DNA of 64,000 nucleotides. Source: Mucilaginibacter mali (GTDB taxonomy: Bacteria; Bacteroidota; Bacteroidia; Sphingobacteriales; Sphingobacteriaceae). A program made the position numbers and the translations under genes. Location of the stretch: assembly GCF_013283875.1 (NCBI RefSeq), contig NZ_CP054139.1, forward strand, positions 310,001 to 374,000. Direction: 5' to 3'. Positions within the stretch are counted from its first letter, which is position 1. Every line of letters begins with the position of its first letter. The notes under the pieces are model-generated. The model was not told the DNA's origin. It saw nothing but the letters and a program-made list of their open reading frames with translations, and did not search any database. This document shows, piece by piece, positions 46,422-54,663 of the stretch.

Positions 46422-47147
46422 ATGAAAAAATTGAACAGGATAGGTTTAGTACTCGTGGCAATGCTGTCTTTAACCACTATGGTTAAGGCGCAGGAAACTG
46501 CAAAGCCCAAAGCCGATGCCTCGCCTGAAGCACAGGCAAAGGCCGACGCGGACGTTGCCAAAAAAGCTGCTGAGTATGTGGCCGCATTAAACTTAACCGA
46601 TGCTGATAAAGCCGCCCGTGTAAAGGATGTGGTTACCACGCATTTGAAAGCCGTGCGCGACTGGAACAACGCTCACAACGCCGATATGGTACCGGCCGGC
46701 ATCAACCCATTATCGGGTAAGCCGCTGAGCGAAATGGACAGGCAGATCATTGTTAACTCATCTATCCCAAGATCGGTACACGAAAATTTGATGGCCGGTT
46801 TGCGCAAAGACCTGGCCGAAGAACAGGTGGAAGTGATACTGGATAAATACACCATCGGCAAAGTAGCTTTCACGCTGAATGGCTATAAATCTATCGTGCC
46901 CGATCTGACCCCGACCGAAGAAGCCGCCATTTTAGCCAACCTGAAACTAGCGCGTGAGCAGGCGGTAGATTTTAAAAATATTAAGCAGGTATCGGCAATT
47001 TTTGAGATCTACAAAACCAAGAACGAACAATACCTGAACGAACACGGCCGCAACTGGCACCAGTTATACGGCGATTATACCAAAGCCATCATCGCTAAAA
47101 AGGCGGCAGATAAAGCTGCAAAGGATAAAGCCGCGGCAAAACAATAG
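46422..47147 (+). CDS. DUF3826 family secreted protein (copy 2)
   Basis: A 241-residue exported helical protein of the DUF3826 family (signal peptide about 1-24), diverged from the copy at 24043. It has VAALNLTDADKAARVKDVVTTHLKAVRDWNNAHNAD and EEQVEVILDKYTIGKVAFTLNGYKSIVPDLTPTEEAAI, the family's usual helices. It ends in a Lys/Ala-rich tail (AAKDKAAAKQ). No enzyme motif; probably an accessory of oligosaccharide handling in the periplasm. Lies between the GH78 and propeller genes with gaps of 6 and 13 bases. Confidence 0.8.
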   Translation: MKKLNRIGLVLVAMLSLTTMVKAQETAKPKADASPEAQAKADADVAKKAAEYVAALNLTDADKAARVKDVVTTHLKAVRDWNNAHNADMVPAGINPLSGKPLSEMDRQIIVNSSIPRSVHENLMAGLRKDLAEEQVEVILDKYTIGKVAFTLNGYKSIVPDLTPTEEAAILANLKLAREQAVDFKNIKQVSAIFEIYKTKNEQYLNEHGRNWHQLYGDYTKAIIAKKAADKAAKDKAAAKQ

Positions 47148-47160
47148 AACATAAGGAAAC

Positions 47161-48297
47161 ATGATAAAAAGACTTTCATTAACCGTATTTACAGCCATCA
47201 TTGGCATAGTTGCTTTAGCACAAACTAACCCATGGCGCAAGGGGATTATTAAAGATGAATTCATCTACGAAAAAGCCCCATATCCGGAGTGCCATGCCTC
47301 AACCATAGCGCAAACCAAAACCGGTTTTGTGGCCGCCTGGTTCGGTGGTACCAAAGAGCGTAACCCTGATGTATGTATCTGGGTAAGCCGCCTGGTAAAC
47401 GGTAAATGGACCGAAGCTATTAACGTAGCCAACGGTATCCAAAACGACACCCTGCGTTATCCAACCTGGAACCCGGTATTGTACCAAATCCCAGGCGGCG
47501 ATTTGATGTTGTTTTACAAGATCGGCCCAAGTCCATCAACATGGAAGGGATTTTTGAAAACATCATCAGACGGTGGCATCACCTGGTCGGCGCAGAAAGC
47601 TTTGCCTGAAGGATTTTTAGGTCCGATAAAAAATAAGCCCGTTTTGCTAGGTGACGGCACACTGATGTCGCCAACCAGTACTGAGGGCAAAGGCTGGCAG
47701 GTGCATTTTGAAGCAACTAAGGATTGGGGTAAAAACTGGACGATGATAGGCCCAATTAATGAAGCCAAAGGCGAAATGAATGCTATACAACCCAGCATCC
47801 TGTTCCATAAAGATGGCCGTTTGCAGATCCTTTGCCGCAGCCAAAACCGCGCGGTATTAACGGCATGGTCAAGCGATAACGGCAAAACATGGTCGAAACT
47901 GGAGAAAACATCGCTTCCGAATAATAACTCGGGTACCGATGCGGTAACGCTGAAAGATGGTCGCCAATTGCTGGTATACAACCACGTATTGCCGCCGGGT
48001 AAAGAAGTGAAAGGCGCCCGCACGCCGTTGAATGTGGCCGTATCTAAAGATGGTGTGAACTGGTACGCTTCGGCGATATTGGAAGATTCGCCGATCAGCC
48101 AGTACTCGTACCCATCGGTTATCCAGGCATCGGATGGTATGGTGCACATTGTATATACCTGGCGCAGGCAAAAGATAAAACATGTGGTGATCGATCCGGC
48201 TAAGCTGGAAATGAAAGAGATAAAAGATGGCGTTTGGCCGGCTGTGAAAGGTTACACCTTACCTGTAGTAACCGGCGAGGTTGACGTAATGAAATAA
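47161..48297 (+). CDS. BNR/Asp-box sialidase-like exported enzyme
   Basis: A 378-residue exported propeller protein (signal peptide about 1-20). Four Asp-box-like repeats are seen: SSDGGITWSAQ, TKDWGKNWTMI, SSDNGKTWSKL and SKDGVNWYAS. It carries ECHASTIAQTKTGFVAAWFGG early, a common start in sialidase-like propellers. A true GH33 sialidase is doubtful, since the catalytic Arg triad was not identified. Such propellers in pectin PULs may act on other alpha-keto or uronic sugars. Function is left open. Confidence 0.65.
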   Translation: MIKRLSLTVFTAIIGIVALAQTNPWRKGIIKDEFIYEKAPYPECHASTIAQTKTGFVAAWFGGTKERNPDVCIWVSRLVNGKWTEAINVANGIQNDTLRYPTWNPVLYQIPGGDLMLFYKIGPSPSTWKGFLKTSSDGGITWSAQKALPEGFLGPIKNKPVLLGDGTLMSPTSTEGKGWQVHFEATKDWGKNWTMIGPINEAKGEMNAIQPSILFHKDGRLQILCRSQNRAVLTAWSSDNGKTWSKLEKTSLPNNNSGTDAVTLKDGRQLLVYNHVLPPGKEVKGARTPLNVAVSKDGVNWYASAILEDSPISQYSYPSVIQASDGMVHIVYTWRRQKIKHVVIDPAKLEMKEIKDGVWPAVKGYTLPVVTGEVDVMK

Positions 48298-48300
48298 ACG

Positions 48301-49698
48301 ATGAAAAAAGTATTGTTTCTATTATCGGGATTGATGACTGTTGCCGGCTTTTCGCAGGCACAGCAAAACTCCGATGCGGGCTATCCCAAGCCATTGAAGG
48401 ATGTGCTGAACGAGATCATCGGGCGGTATCACGTAAAGATAAAGATAGACGAAAAGCTGGTTAAGGATAAGACCGTAAAATATGCCGAATGGGCCTTCCG
48501 CCCGGATGTTGACCAAACGCTGGCCAATGTGCTGATGCCCCTGAATATGAAGGTGAACAAGGAAGCGCCCGGTGTTTACAAACTAAAAGAGTACGAATAC
48601 TACAACTGGCCGGTAGAAGACGGCTGGAAAGAGCTGGACCGCATCGCATCCCAATACCACGATAAGGCCGGGTTTGAAGAGCGCAAAGCTTTACTTCGCC
48701 CGCAATTATATGCTGCTTTGCAATTATCGCCGCTGCCTGCAAAACCGGCATCGGCACCTATCATCACGCCAAAGCGTGTTTACGATGGTTATACGGTAGA
48801 GAATATTGCCATTGAGATATTGCCCGGTTTGTACATTAACGGTTCGCTGTATAAGCCTGCCAAAATTAAAGGCAAGATCCCGGTAGTGTTAAGTCCGGAT
48901 GGGCATTGGGATAAGCAACGTTACCGTGCCGATTGCCAGATCCGCTGCGCCAATATTGCCCGTATGGGTGCTATGGCCTACAGCTATGACCTGTTTGCCT
49001 GGGGCGAATCGTTGCTGCAATTTAAATCGGAAGATCATCGCCGCTCTCTTGCGCAAACCGTACAAACTTTAGGTGCCATCAGAATACTGGATTACGTTCT
49101 ATCGCTAAAAGAGACAGATCCAACAAGGGTAGGCATCAGCGGTGGTTCGGGAGGCGGCAGCCATACCGCTTTAATGGGCGCATTGGATGAGCGCCTCACA
49201 CTTACAGCCCCCGTGGTTTCGATGTCGTCGTATTTTTACGGCGGTTGCCCCTGCGAAAGCGGGATGCCAATAGCCCAATGCGGCGGCGGTAGCGATAACA
49301 TGGAACTGTCAGCCATGGCCGCTCCGCACCCGCAACTGCTGATCTCTGACGGCAGCGACTGGACACAGCACATGCCCGAACACGACTTTCCGTACATTAA
49401 AAAAGTATACGGCTACTACGGCGCGGCCGATCTGGTAGAGAATGTGCACCTGCCCAATGACAAGCACGATTTTGGCCCGAGCAAGCGCATCCCCCTGTAC
49501 AAATTCCTGGCTAAGAACTTCCATTTAGATCTGAAGGCTGTTCAGGATAAGGATGGCAATATCGATGAATCGCACGTAACGGTGGAGAAGGAACCGGCCA
49601 TGTATGTGTTTGGCGATAAGGGTGAGAAACTGCCTGCAGGGGCCATCCACGGGTTCGATCAGTTAGAAAAAGTATTCGCCGCGGCGACAAAAAAATAA
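48301..49698 (+). CDS. Alpha/beta-hydrolase esterase with N-terminal STN-like domain
   Basis: A 465-residue exported protein (signal peptide about 1-21). Residues of about 28-95 (LKDVLNEIIGRYHVKIKIDEKLV, then TLANVLMPLNMKVNKE) look like the secretin/TonB short N-terminal domain, seldom seen on enzymes. From residue 130 it is an acetylxylan-esterase-like alpha/beta hydrolase with Ser283 in GISGGSGGG and a C-terminal NDKHDFG likely supplying the His. Possible roles are removal of acetyl or methyl esters from pectin; CE19-type pectin methylesterases in RG-II loci share this fold. Tightly packed between its neighbours. Confidence 0.7.
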   Translation: MKKVLFLLSGLMTVAGFSQAQQNSDAGYPKPLKDVLNEIIGRYHVKIKIDEKLVKDKTVKYAEWAFRPDVDQTLANVLMPLNMKVNKEAPGVYKLKEYEYYNWPVEDGWKELDRIASQYHDKAGFEERKALLRPQLYAALQLSPLPAKPASAPIITPKRVYDGYTVENIAIEILPGLYINGSLYKPAKIKGKIPVVLSPDGHWDKQRYRADCQIRCANIARMGAMAYSYDLFAWGESLLQFKSEDHRRSLAQTVQTLGAIRILDYVLSLKETDPTRVGISGGSGGGSHTALMGALDERLTLTAPVVSMSSYFYGGCPCESGMPIAQCGGGSDNMELSAMAAPHPQLLISDGSDWTQHMPEHDFPYIKKVYGYYGAADLVENVHLPNDKHDFGPSKRIPLYKFLAKNFHLDLKAVQDKDGNIDESHVTVEKEPAMYVFGDKGEKLPAGAIHGFDQLEKVFAAATKK

Positions 49699-49702
49699 TA
49701 CG

Positions 49703-50575
49703 ATGAAAAAGCAAGTAATCATAGCGTTGATGGGTTTAATGGCCATCCCGGCTATCAAAGCACCGGCACAAACAAAGCAACGTTACAAAGTGGCCGTTGC
49801 CGATATCATGATCCTGAAAAGGCAAAAGCTGGGCGCGTTCCAGTTAACCAAAACCATTGGTGCCGATGGCGTTGAGGTAGATATGGGTGGCATGGGCCCG
49901 CGCCCTACTTTTGAGAATACCTTAACGGTAGATTCTATCCGAAAGCAATTCCTGGATAAATCTAAGGAGCTCAATATCGAAATCCCATCTCTGGCCATGA
50001 CCGGCTTCTTCGCCCAGCCTTTCGCTACCCGCGAGACCGCCGTGGCTGCTACCGGCGATTGCATTGCTACCATGAAACTGATGGGCGTAAAAGTAGCTTT
50101 CCTGCCGCTGGGTGTCAGCGACCCTGCTAAAGCGCCTGAAACCCGCGCGGCTGTTGTAGAACGCTTAAAAGCGGTAGGCAAAATGGCCGAGAAGGAGGGC
50201 GTGGTTATCGGTATCGGTACAGCGCTGCCGGCTAAAGACCAGCTTGCGTTGCTGAAAGAGATCGGTTCGCCGGCTATAAAAAGCTATTTCAATTTTCAGG
50301 ATGCGCTGGATAATAGCCGCGATCTGCAAAAAGAACTGGAAACCCTGGGCGCGAAGAACATTGTGATGATCCACTGCACCGATACCGATGGCGAATGGCT
50401 GCAGAATGACCCCAAGATAGATATGAAAAAGGTAAAAGCCACTTTAGATAAAATGGGTTGGGGTGGCTGGCTGGTGATAGAACGCTCGCGCGATGTGAAG
50501 GATGTGCATAATGTGAAAAAGAATTTCAGCGCGAACAGCGCTTATGTGAAGTCGATTTTCCAAACAGGTAATTAG
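49703..50575 (+). CDS. Exported sugar phosphate isomerase/epimerase-like protein
   Basis: A 290-residue AP-endonuclease/xylose-isomerase-like TIM barrel (IMILKRQKLGAFQLTKTIGADGVEVDMGGM; GVKVAFLPLGVS; EKEGVVIGIGTALP; GGWLVIERSRD). It starts with a signal peptide (QVIIALMGLMAIPAIKAPAQ), so it is predicted to work in the periplasm rather than on cytosolic sugar phosphates. Similar exported members occur in Bacteroidota PULs and are mostly uncharacterised. It may epimerise a free sugar or be a lyase. Starts 4 bases after the esterase gene. Confidence 0.75.
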   Translation: MKKQVIIALMGLMAIPAIKAPAQTKQRYKVAVADIMILKRQKLGAFQLTKTIGADGVEVDMGGMGPRPTFENTLTVDSIRKQFLDKSKELNIEIPSLAMTGFFAQPFATRETAVAATGDCIATMKLMGVKVAFLPLGVSDPAKAPETRAAVVERLKAVGKMAEKEGVVIGIGTALPAKDQLALLKEIGSPAIKSYFNFQDALDNSRDLQKELETLGAKNIVMIHCTDTDGEWLQNDPKIDMKKVKATLDKMGWGGWLVIERSRDVKDVHNVKKNFSANSAYVKSIFQTGN

Positions 50576-50593
50576 GTATGCAGCTCAATCAAC

Positions 50594-50693
50594 TTGTCAT
50601 TTCGAACGTAGTGAGAAATCTTATACGATATGCTAAACCGCTAAGCAGGTCGTATAAGATTTCTCCTGCGCTACGCTTCGTCGAAATGACAAG
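50594..50693. repeat. REP-like inverted repeat (family 2)
   Basis: The ends CTTGTCATTTCGA (50594-50606) and its reverse complement (50681-50693) pair perfectly, and inner arms around ATCTTATACGA / TCGTATAAGAT also pair. The 3' arm contains the ATG used by the next gene. It is inserted in the only long gap (110 bases) of the 14-gene run. Confidence 0.75.
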
Positions 50694-52620
50694 GGGGCTG
50701 ATAATTGCTGCATCGCTACTGCTGATAACCATTGACACTTATGCCGCGGATATCTACGTAACCAAAACAGGCTCCGACAAAAACACCGGCACTAAGGAAC
50801 AACCCTTAGCCAGCCTGACCATGGCGCTAAGGAAAGCCCGCGAGTTACGCCGCCTGAATGATCCATCAGTAAAAGGCGGCATCACTATAAAAATAGAACA
50901 AGGCCTTTACCAATTAGATGAGACGATATTCATCCGTCCCGAAGATTCAGGAACGGAAGATAGCCCTACCGTTATTGAGGGTGTGTCAGATGGAAAAACT
51001 ATCCTAAGCGGTGGTATACAAATAAGCGGCTGGAAAAAAGTAACGGGTATTATCCCCGGCTTGCCTGTCGAAGCCAAAGGGAAGGTTTGGGTAGCCGATG
51101 CGCCAATGATCGGCAACGATGCGTTACAGTTTCGCCAGCTTTGGGTGAACGATGTAAAAGCAACCCGTGCCCGCGATACTGAAGCGCCACTGATGAACCG
51201 TATATTATCGTGGGATAAAAAGACCGAGACCTGCTGGATACCAAAACCCAAGGGCATCGATATTAATCATATTAAAGGCATGGAGATGTTCATCCACCAA
51301 TGGTGGGCCATCGCCATGCTGCGTATAAAAGATGCCGCAGTGCAGGGCGATAGTGTTAGATTGTCATTTTACCAGCCCGAAAGCCGTGTACAATCCGAGC
51401 ATCCATGGCCGGCGCCCTGGATATCGAAAAAGACGGGTAACTCGGCATTCTACTTAAATAATGCTATCCAGTTTTTAAATAAACCCGGCGAGTGGTTCCT
51501 TGATCAGCGCCAGCAAAAGATCTACTACATCCCACGTTCCGGGGAGGATATGCGTACAGCCGTTGTCACCGTACCTTATCTGGAAACGCTGGTGAAAATA
51601 CAAGGCACTATCGATAACCCGGTAAAGTACGTGCAATTCAAGAATATCGCCTTGCAGCATAGCACCTGGTTGTTGCCATCAAAGCAAGGATTGGTACCGC
51701 ATCAGGCGGGTATGTATATGACGGATGCCTACAAGCTGAAAATTCCCGGCACGCCTGATAAAAAAGGTTTGGAGAACCAGGCATGGGTAGGTCGCCCGGC
51801 TGCTGCTGTTGCTTTGGCTTATGCGGATCATACGGGTTTTGAGGCTTGCCGCTTTGAGCATATGGCATCTACCGGATTGGACTACCAACGAGGTACGCAT
51901 GATAATGAAATAAAGGGCAATCTGTTTAAAGATATTGGGGGCACGGGTATCCTCGACGGTATATTCAGCGATGAGGGGCAAGAAGTGCACCTGCCTTACA
52001 ACCCCAAAGACCAGCGCGAGGTATGCAGCGGCGACCGGATAGAAAACAACCTAATCAGCGATGTGACCAACGAGGACTGGGGCTGCGTGGGCATTGGCGC
52101 GGGTTACGTAAAGAACATCCATATAGCACATAACGAAATATCCGACATCAACTATACGGGTATCAGCGTAGGTTGGGGCTGGACCAAGACCGAAAACGCC
52201 ATGCGCGATAACCGCATCACTGCCAACCGCATTCATCACTATGCCCGTAATATGTATGATGTGGCGGGCATCTACACACTGTCATCACAACCGGGGACGC
52301 TAATCAGCAATAATGTGGTCGACAGTATTTACAAAGCGCCCTACGCGCACGATCCGGTGCATTGGTTTTACCTGTATTGCGATGAGGGTTCATCCTACAT
52401 CACCGTAAAGGATAACTGGTGCCCAGCCGAAAAATTCCTGAAGAATGCCAACGGTCCGGGCGATGTATGGGAAAATAACGGTCCGCAGGTAGCGGCAGCC
52501 GTTAAACAAAACGCGGGTTTGGAACCCCCTTACCAATACCTGTTGAAGTATAAACAAACCAACCCGGCCAATCAGGCCATAAACCATAAGGAGGAAAAAG
52601 ATGAGGCTACTAAAAAATAG
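50686..52620 (+). CDS. Right-handed beta-helix enzyme (GH141-like candidate)
   Basis: A 644-residue exported protein. The start at 50686 gives a signal peptide (MTRGLIIAASLLLITIDTYA) and lies inside the edge of the preceding inverted repeat; a start at 50578 adds 36 residues translated from the repeat. The mature N-terminus reads DIYVTKTGSDKNTGTKEQPL and GGITIKIEQGLYQLDETIFIRPEDSGT, then beta-helix coils (NEIKGNLFKDIGGTGILDG, ENNLISDVTNEDWG, HIAHNEISDINYTGISVGWGW). This architecture occurs in GH141, GH120 and related enzymes; GH141 members of RG-II loci remove fucose or xylose. Family is therefore a candidate only. Overlaps the mutarotase gene by 20 bases. Confidence 0.65.
   Translation: MTRGLIIAASLLLITIDTYAADIYVTKTGSDKNTGTKEQPLASLTMALRKARELRRLNDPSVKGGITIKIEQGLYQLDETIFIRPEDSGTEDSPTVIEGVSDGKTILSGGIQISGWKKVTGIIPGLPVEAKGKVWVADAPMIGNDALQFRQLWVNDVKATRARDTEAPLMNRILSWDKKTETCWIPKPKGIDINHIKGMEMFIHQWWAIAMLRIKDAAVQGDSVRLSFYQPESRVQSEHPWPAPWISKKTGNSAFYLNNAIQFLNKPGEWFLDQRQQKIYYIPRSGEDMRTAVVTVPYLETLVKIQGTIDNPVKYVQFKNIALQHSTWLLPSKQGLVPHQAGMYMTDAYKLKIPGTPDKKGLENQAWVGRPAAAVALAYADHTGFEACRFEHMASTGLDYQRGTHDNEIKGNLFKDIGGTGILDGIFSDEGQEVHLPYNPKDQREVCSGDRIENNLISDVTNEDWGCVGIGAGYVKNIHIAHNEISDINYTGISVGWGWTKTENAMRDNRITANRIHHYARNMYDVAGIYTLSSQPGTLISNNVVDSIYKAPYAHDPVHWFYLYCDEGSSYITVKDNWCPAEKFLKNANGPGDVWENNGPQVAAAVKQNAGLEPPYQYLLKYKQTNPANQAINHKEEKDEATKK
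52588..52594 (+). promoter_or_regulatory. Strong Shine-Dalgarno sequence for the mutarotase gene
   Basis: AAGGAGG ends 6 bases before the ATG at 52601 and lies inside the upstream coding region. Strong SD motifs are rare in Bacteroidota genes, so this one probably helps start the overlapping gene. Confidence 0.6.
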
Positions 52621-53335
52621 CGGCTGGCTTCTCAGTTTGCTGATACCGCTGTGCATGCTTGCTGCCTGCGGTGGCAATAATGCGAAAGCGCCAGTTGCGG
52701 ATACCGCGTCGAAATCAAAAACGCTTGTTAACAAAAAGGTGATCGTAGAGATCATTATCCCCAAAGATTCAGTATTTAACGATCATGCGCTTTATGACCT
52801 TGCAAAAGGCTTCGGGTTGGATCATCAAAACCTTGTCCGCTGGAATAACAGGGTTGCCGTGTATGCCGATCTCTCTAATCCCGAAGAACTGGTAAGCGCG
52901 ATAAAAAAGGAATATCCTGCCGATACCATCCAATACTTCGACGCGCCTTTTTACAATTTCAACCGCAAGATGTGTAAGGATACCATCGTATCGAAGGAGT
53001 GGACCAATATCTTCCTTTCAGCTAACCTCGTTGCCGATCCCAAACTACAGCAGGAATACCTCGACTATCATAAAACCCAGTTTGAAAAATGGCCCGAGGT
53101 ATCCAACGGCTTTTGTAATGCGCAATTTCAGCAATTACTGGTGTTCAGGAATGGGCGGCAACTGATGCTGGTGATCAGCATCCCGAAAGGAAAAACTTTA
53201 GATGAACTAAACCCGCTTACCACCAAAAACAACCCGCGGGTTGATGAATGGAATAAGCTGATGAGTAAATACCAGGAAGGTTTACCGGGGACTAAAAAGG
53301 GGGAGACTTGGGTGTTTTTGAAGGCGTTAAAATAG
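52601..53335 (+). CDS. L-rhamnose mutarotase-like lipoprotein
   Basis: A 244-residue lipoprotein (lipobox MLAACGG). The C-terminal half matches the RhaM/DUF718 fold: YLDYHKTQFEKWPEVSNGFCNAQFQQLLVFRNGRQLMLVISIPKG. The N-terminal half (EIIIPKDSVFNDHALYDLAKGFGLDHQNLVRW) looks like a second, diverged ferredoxin-like copy. Usual RhaM is about 104 residues and cytosolic, interconverting alpha- and beta-rhamnopyranose. An outer- or inner-membrane-anchored version would act on rhamnose freed by the GH78 and GH106 enzymes. Overlaps the end of the beta-helix gene. Confidence 0.75.
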   Translation: MRLLKNSGWLLSLLIPLCMLAACGGNNAKAPVADTASKSKTLVNKKVIVEIIIPKDSVFNDHALYDLAKGFGLDHQNLVRWNNRVAVYADLSNPEELVSAIKKEYPADTIQYFDAPFYNFNRKMCKDTIVSKEWTNIFLSANLVADPKLQQEYLDYHKTQFEKWPEVSNGFCNAQFQQLLVFRNGRQLMLVISIPKGKTLDELNPLTTKNNPRVDEWNKLMSKYQEGLPGTKKGETWVFLKALK

Positions 53336-53337
53336 TT

Positions 53338-53442
53338 TGTCATTGCGAGGAGCGGCCTGGGCAATGAGTGAAGGGGCGACGCGGCAATCTCGTAGTTTGA
53401 TCTGCACACTACGAGATTGCCGCGCTATCGCTCGCAATGACA
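53338..53442. repeat. REP-like inverted repeat (family 3)
   Basis: The ends TGTCATTGCGAG (from about 53338) and CTCGCAATGACA (to 53442) are inverted; the inner arms GCGGCAATCTCGTAGT and ACTACGAGATTGCCGC also pair. It follows the mutarotase gene and ends the 14-gene run. The remaining 130 bases up to 53574 hold a doubled TTCCGGACT and nothing else recognised. Confidence 0.75.
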
Positions 53443-53574
53443 GGTAGCGAAGGAGGGGAGGCAGGACAGCCTATGAAACTATATAGCACAGCCTTTCGGA
53501 TATTAGAACTTTTAAACCGATACTAAATCTTCCGGACTTTCGGTCTTCCCGTCTTTCCGGACTAAATAAGAACC

Positions 53575-54663
53575 ATGTTAAAAATAGGCATTTTAGGATT
53601 AGGCGAAGGCCGCAGCACCATGTCGGCAGCGTTGCAGAGCAGCAAGGTTGAACTGAAAATGGTATGCGACCGCAGCATTGAGGTGTGCAAGCAACGCGCG
53701 CACGAGTTCGACTTTCATCACTATACTACCGAGTACCAGCAAATGCTGGACGACGCCGAGATAGATATCATAGCCATTTACACGCCCGATCACCTGCACG
53801 CGCAACATGTAAAACAAGCGCTGCTGGCAGGTAAAAATGTCATCTGTACCAAGCCTTTTATTGATGACCTGAGTGATGCGGCCAAACTGCTGGAAACAGC
53901 TGCCCGGTCGGGTAAAAAGGTGTTTATCGGCCAAAGTTCCCGCTTTTTTGAGCCGGCTAAACGCCAGCGTAAGGATTACGAAGCCGGACTGATGGGCGAT
54001 CTGATCACCATTGAGGGGGAATACCACGCCGACCACCGCTGGTTCTTAGAGAAACCCTGGGCGCTGGAGGCTTCGTTCAAGTGGCTGTATGGCGGTTTAA
54101 GCCACCCGGTTGATTTTATCCGTTGGTATATGCCCGATATTGAAGAAGTGATGGGTTACGGCATGATCAGCAGCAACGGCAAAAATGCCGGGTTGAAGAA
54201 TCATGATACCATGCACTTTATCTACAAAACTGCCGATGGCCGCGTAGCGCGTGTGAGCGGTTGCTATACCGGGCCAACACAACCTGCCCAGCGGGATAGC
54301 GGCATGAGCACCATTTTGCGATGTACCGAAGGCGCATCGCAAGCCGATTACCACGAATTGCGATACGCTATTACCGATAAAACAGGCGAAGAGAAAATTG
54401 TAGTGTGGGGCGATAAAACCATTAAATACTATTTCCGTTTTGAGGGACAAAGTCACCACGCGGGCGAATACCAAAATTATTTGGAATACTTTGCCGATAG
54501 CATCACCCAGGGCTTTACCGCTTACCCCGATGTAAAAGAAGGCATAGGTACCGTAGCTTTGTTACAGGCCATGGACCGTTCGCTACAAACCGGCGCGCCA
54601 GTTAAGGTGGATGATATCCTGGCCGAGTTCAATTTATCACGCAATCAATTGTCCGCATCATGA
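53575..54663 (+). CDS. Gfo/Idh/MocA-family oxidoreductase
   Basis: A 362-residue cytoplasmic NAD(P)-dependent oxidoreductase. It opens with a Rossmann motif (IGILGLGEGRSTMSAAL), then VCDRSIEVCK and IDIIAIYTPDHLHAQHVKQALLAGKNVICTKPF, including the usual EKP-like Lys (here TKP). The C-terminal domain has HPVDFIRWYMPDIEEVMG with a conserved His. It probably oxidises a sugar or sugar acid delivered by the overlapping symporter. Its stop overlaps the symporter start by 4 bases. Confidence 0.85.
   Translation: MLKIGILGLGEGRSTMSAALQSSKVELKMVCDRSIEVCKQRAHEFDFHHYTTEYQQMLDDAEIDIIAIYTPDHLHAQHVKQALLAGKNVICTKPFIDDLSDAAKLLETAARSGKKVFIGQSSRFFEPAKRQRKDYEAGLMGDLITIEGEYHADHRWFLEKPWALEASFKWLYGGLSHPVDFIRWYMPDIEEVMGYGMISSNGKNAGLKNHDTMHFIYKTADGRVARVSGCYTGPTQPAQRDSGMSTILRCTEGASQADYHELRYAITDKTGEEKIVVWGDKTIKYYFRFEGQSHHAGEYQNYLEYFADSITQGFTAYPDVKEGIGTVALLQAMDRSLQTGAPVKVDDILAEFNLSRNQLSAS

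Noticed and set aside
47514..48149. Minus-strand frame of 211 codons
   Set aside because: Shadow of the sialidase-like gene, with no independent start context or domain.
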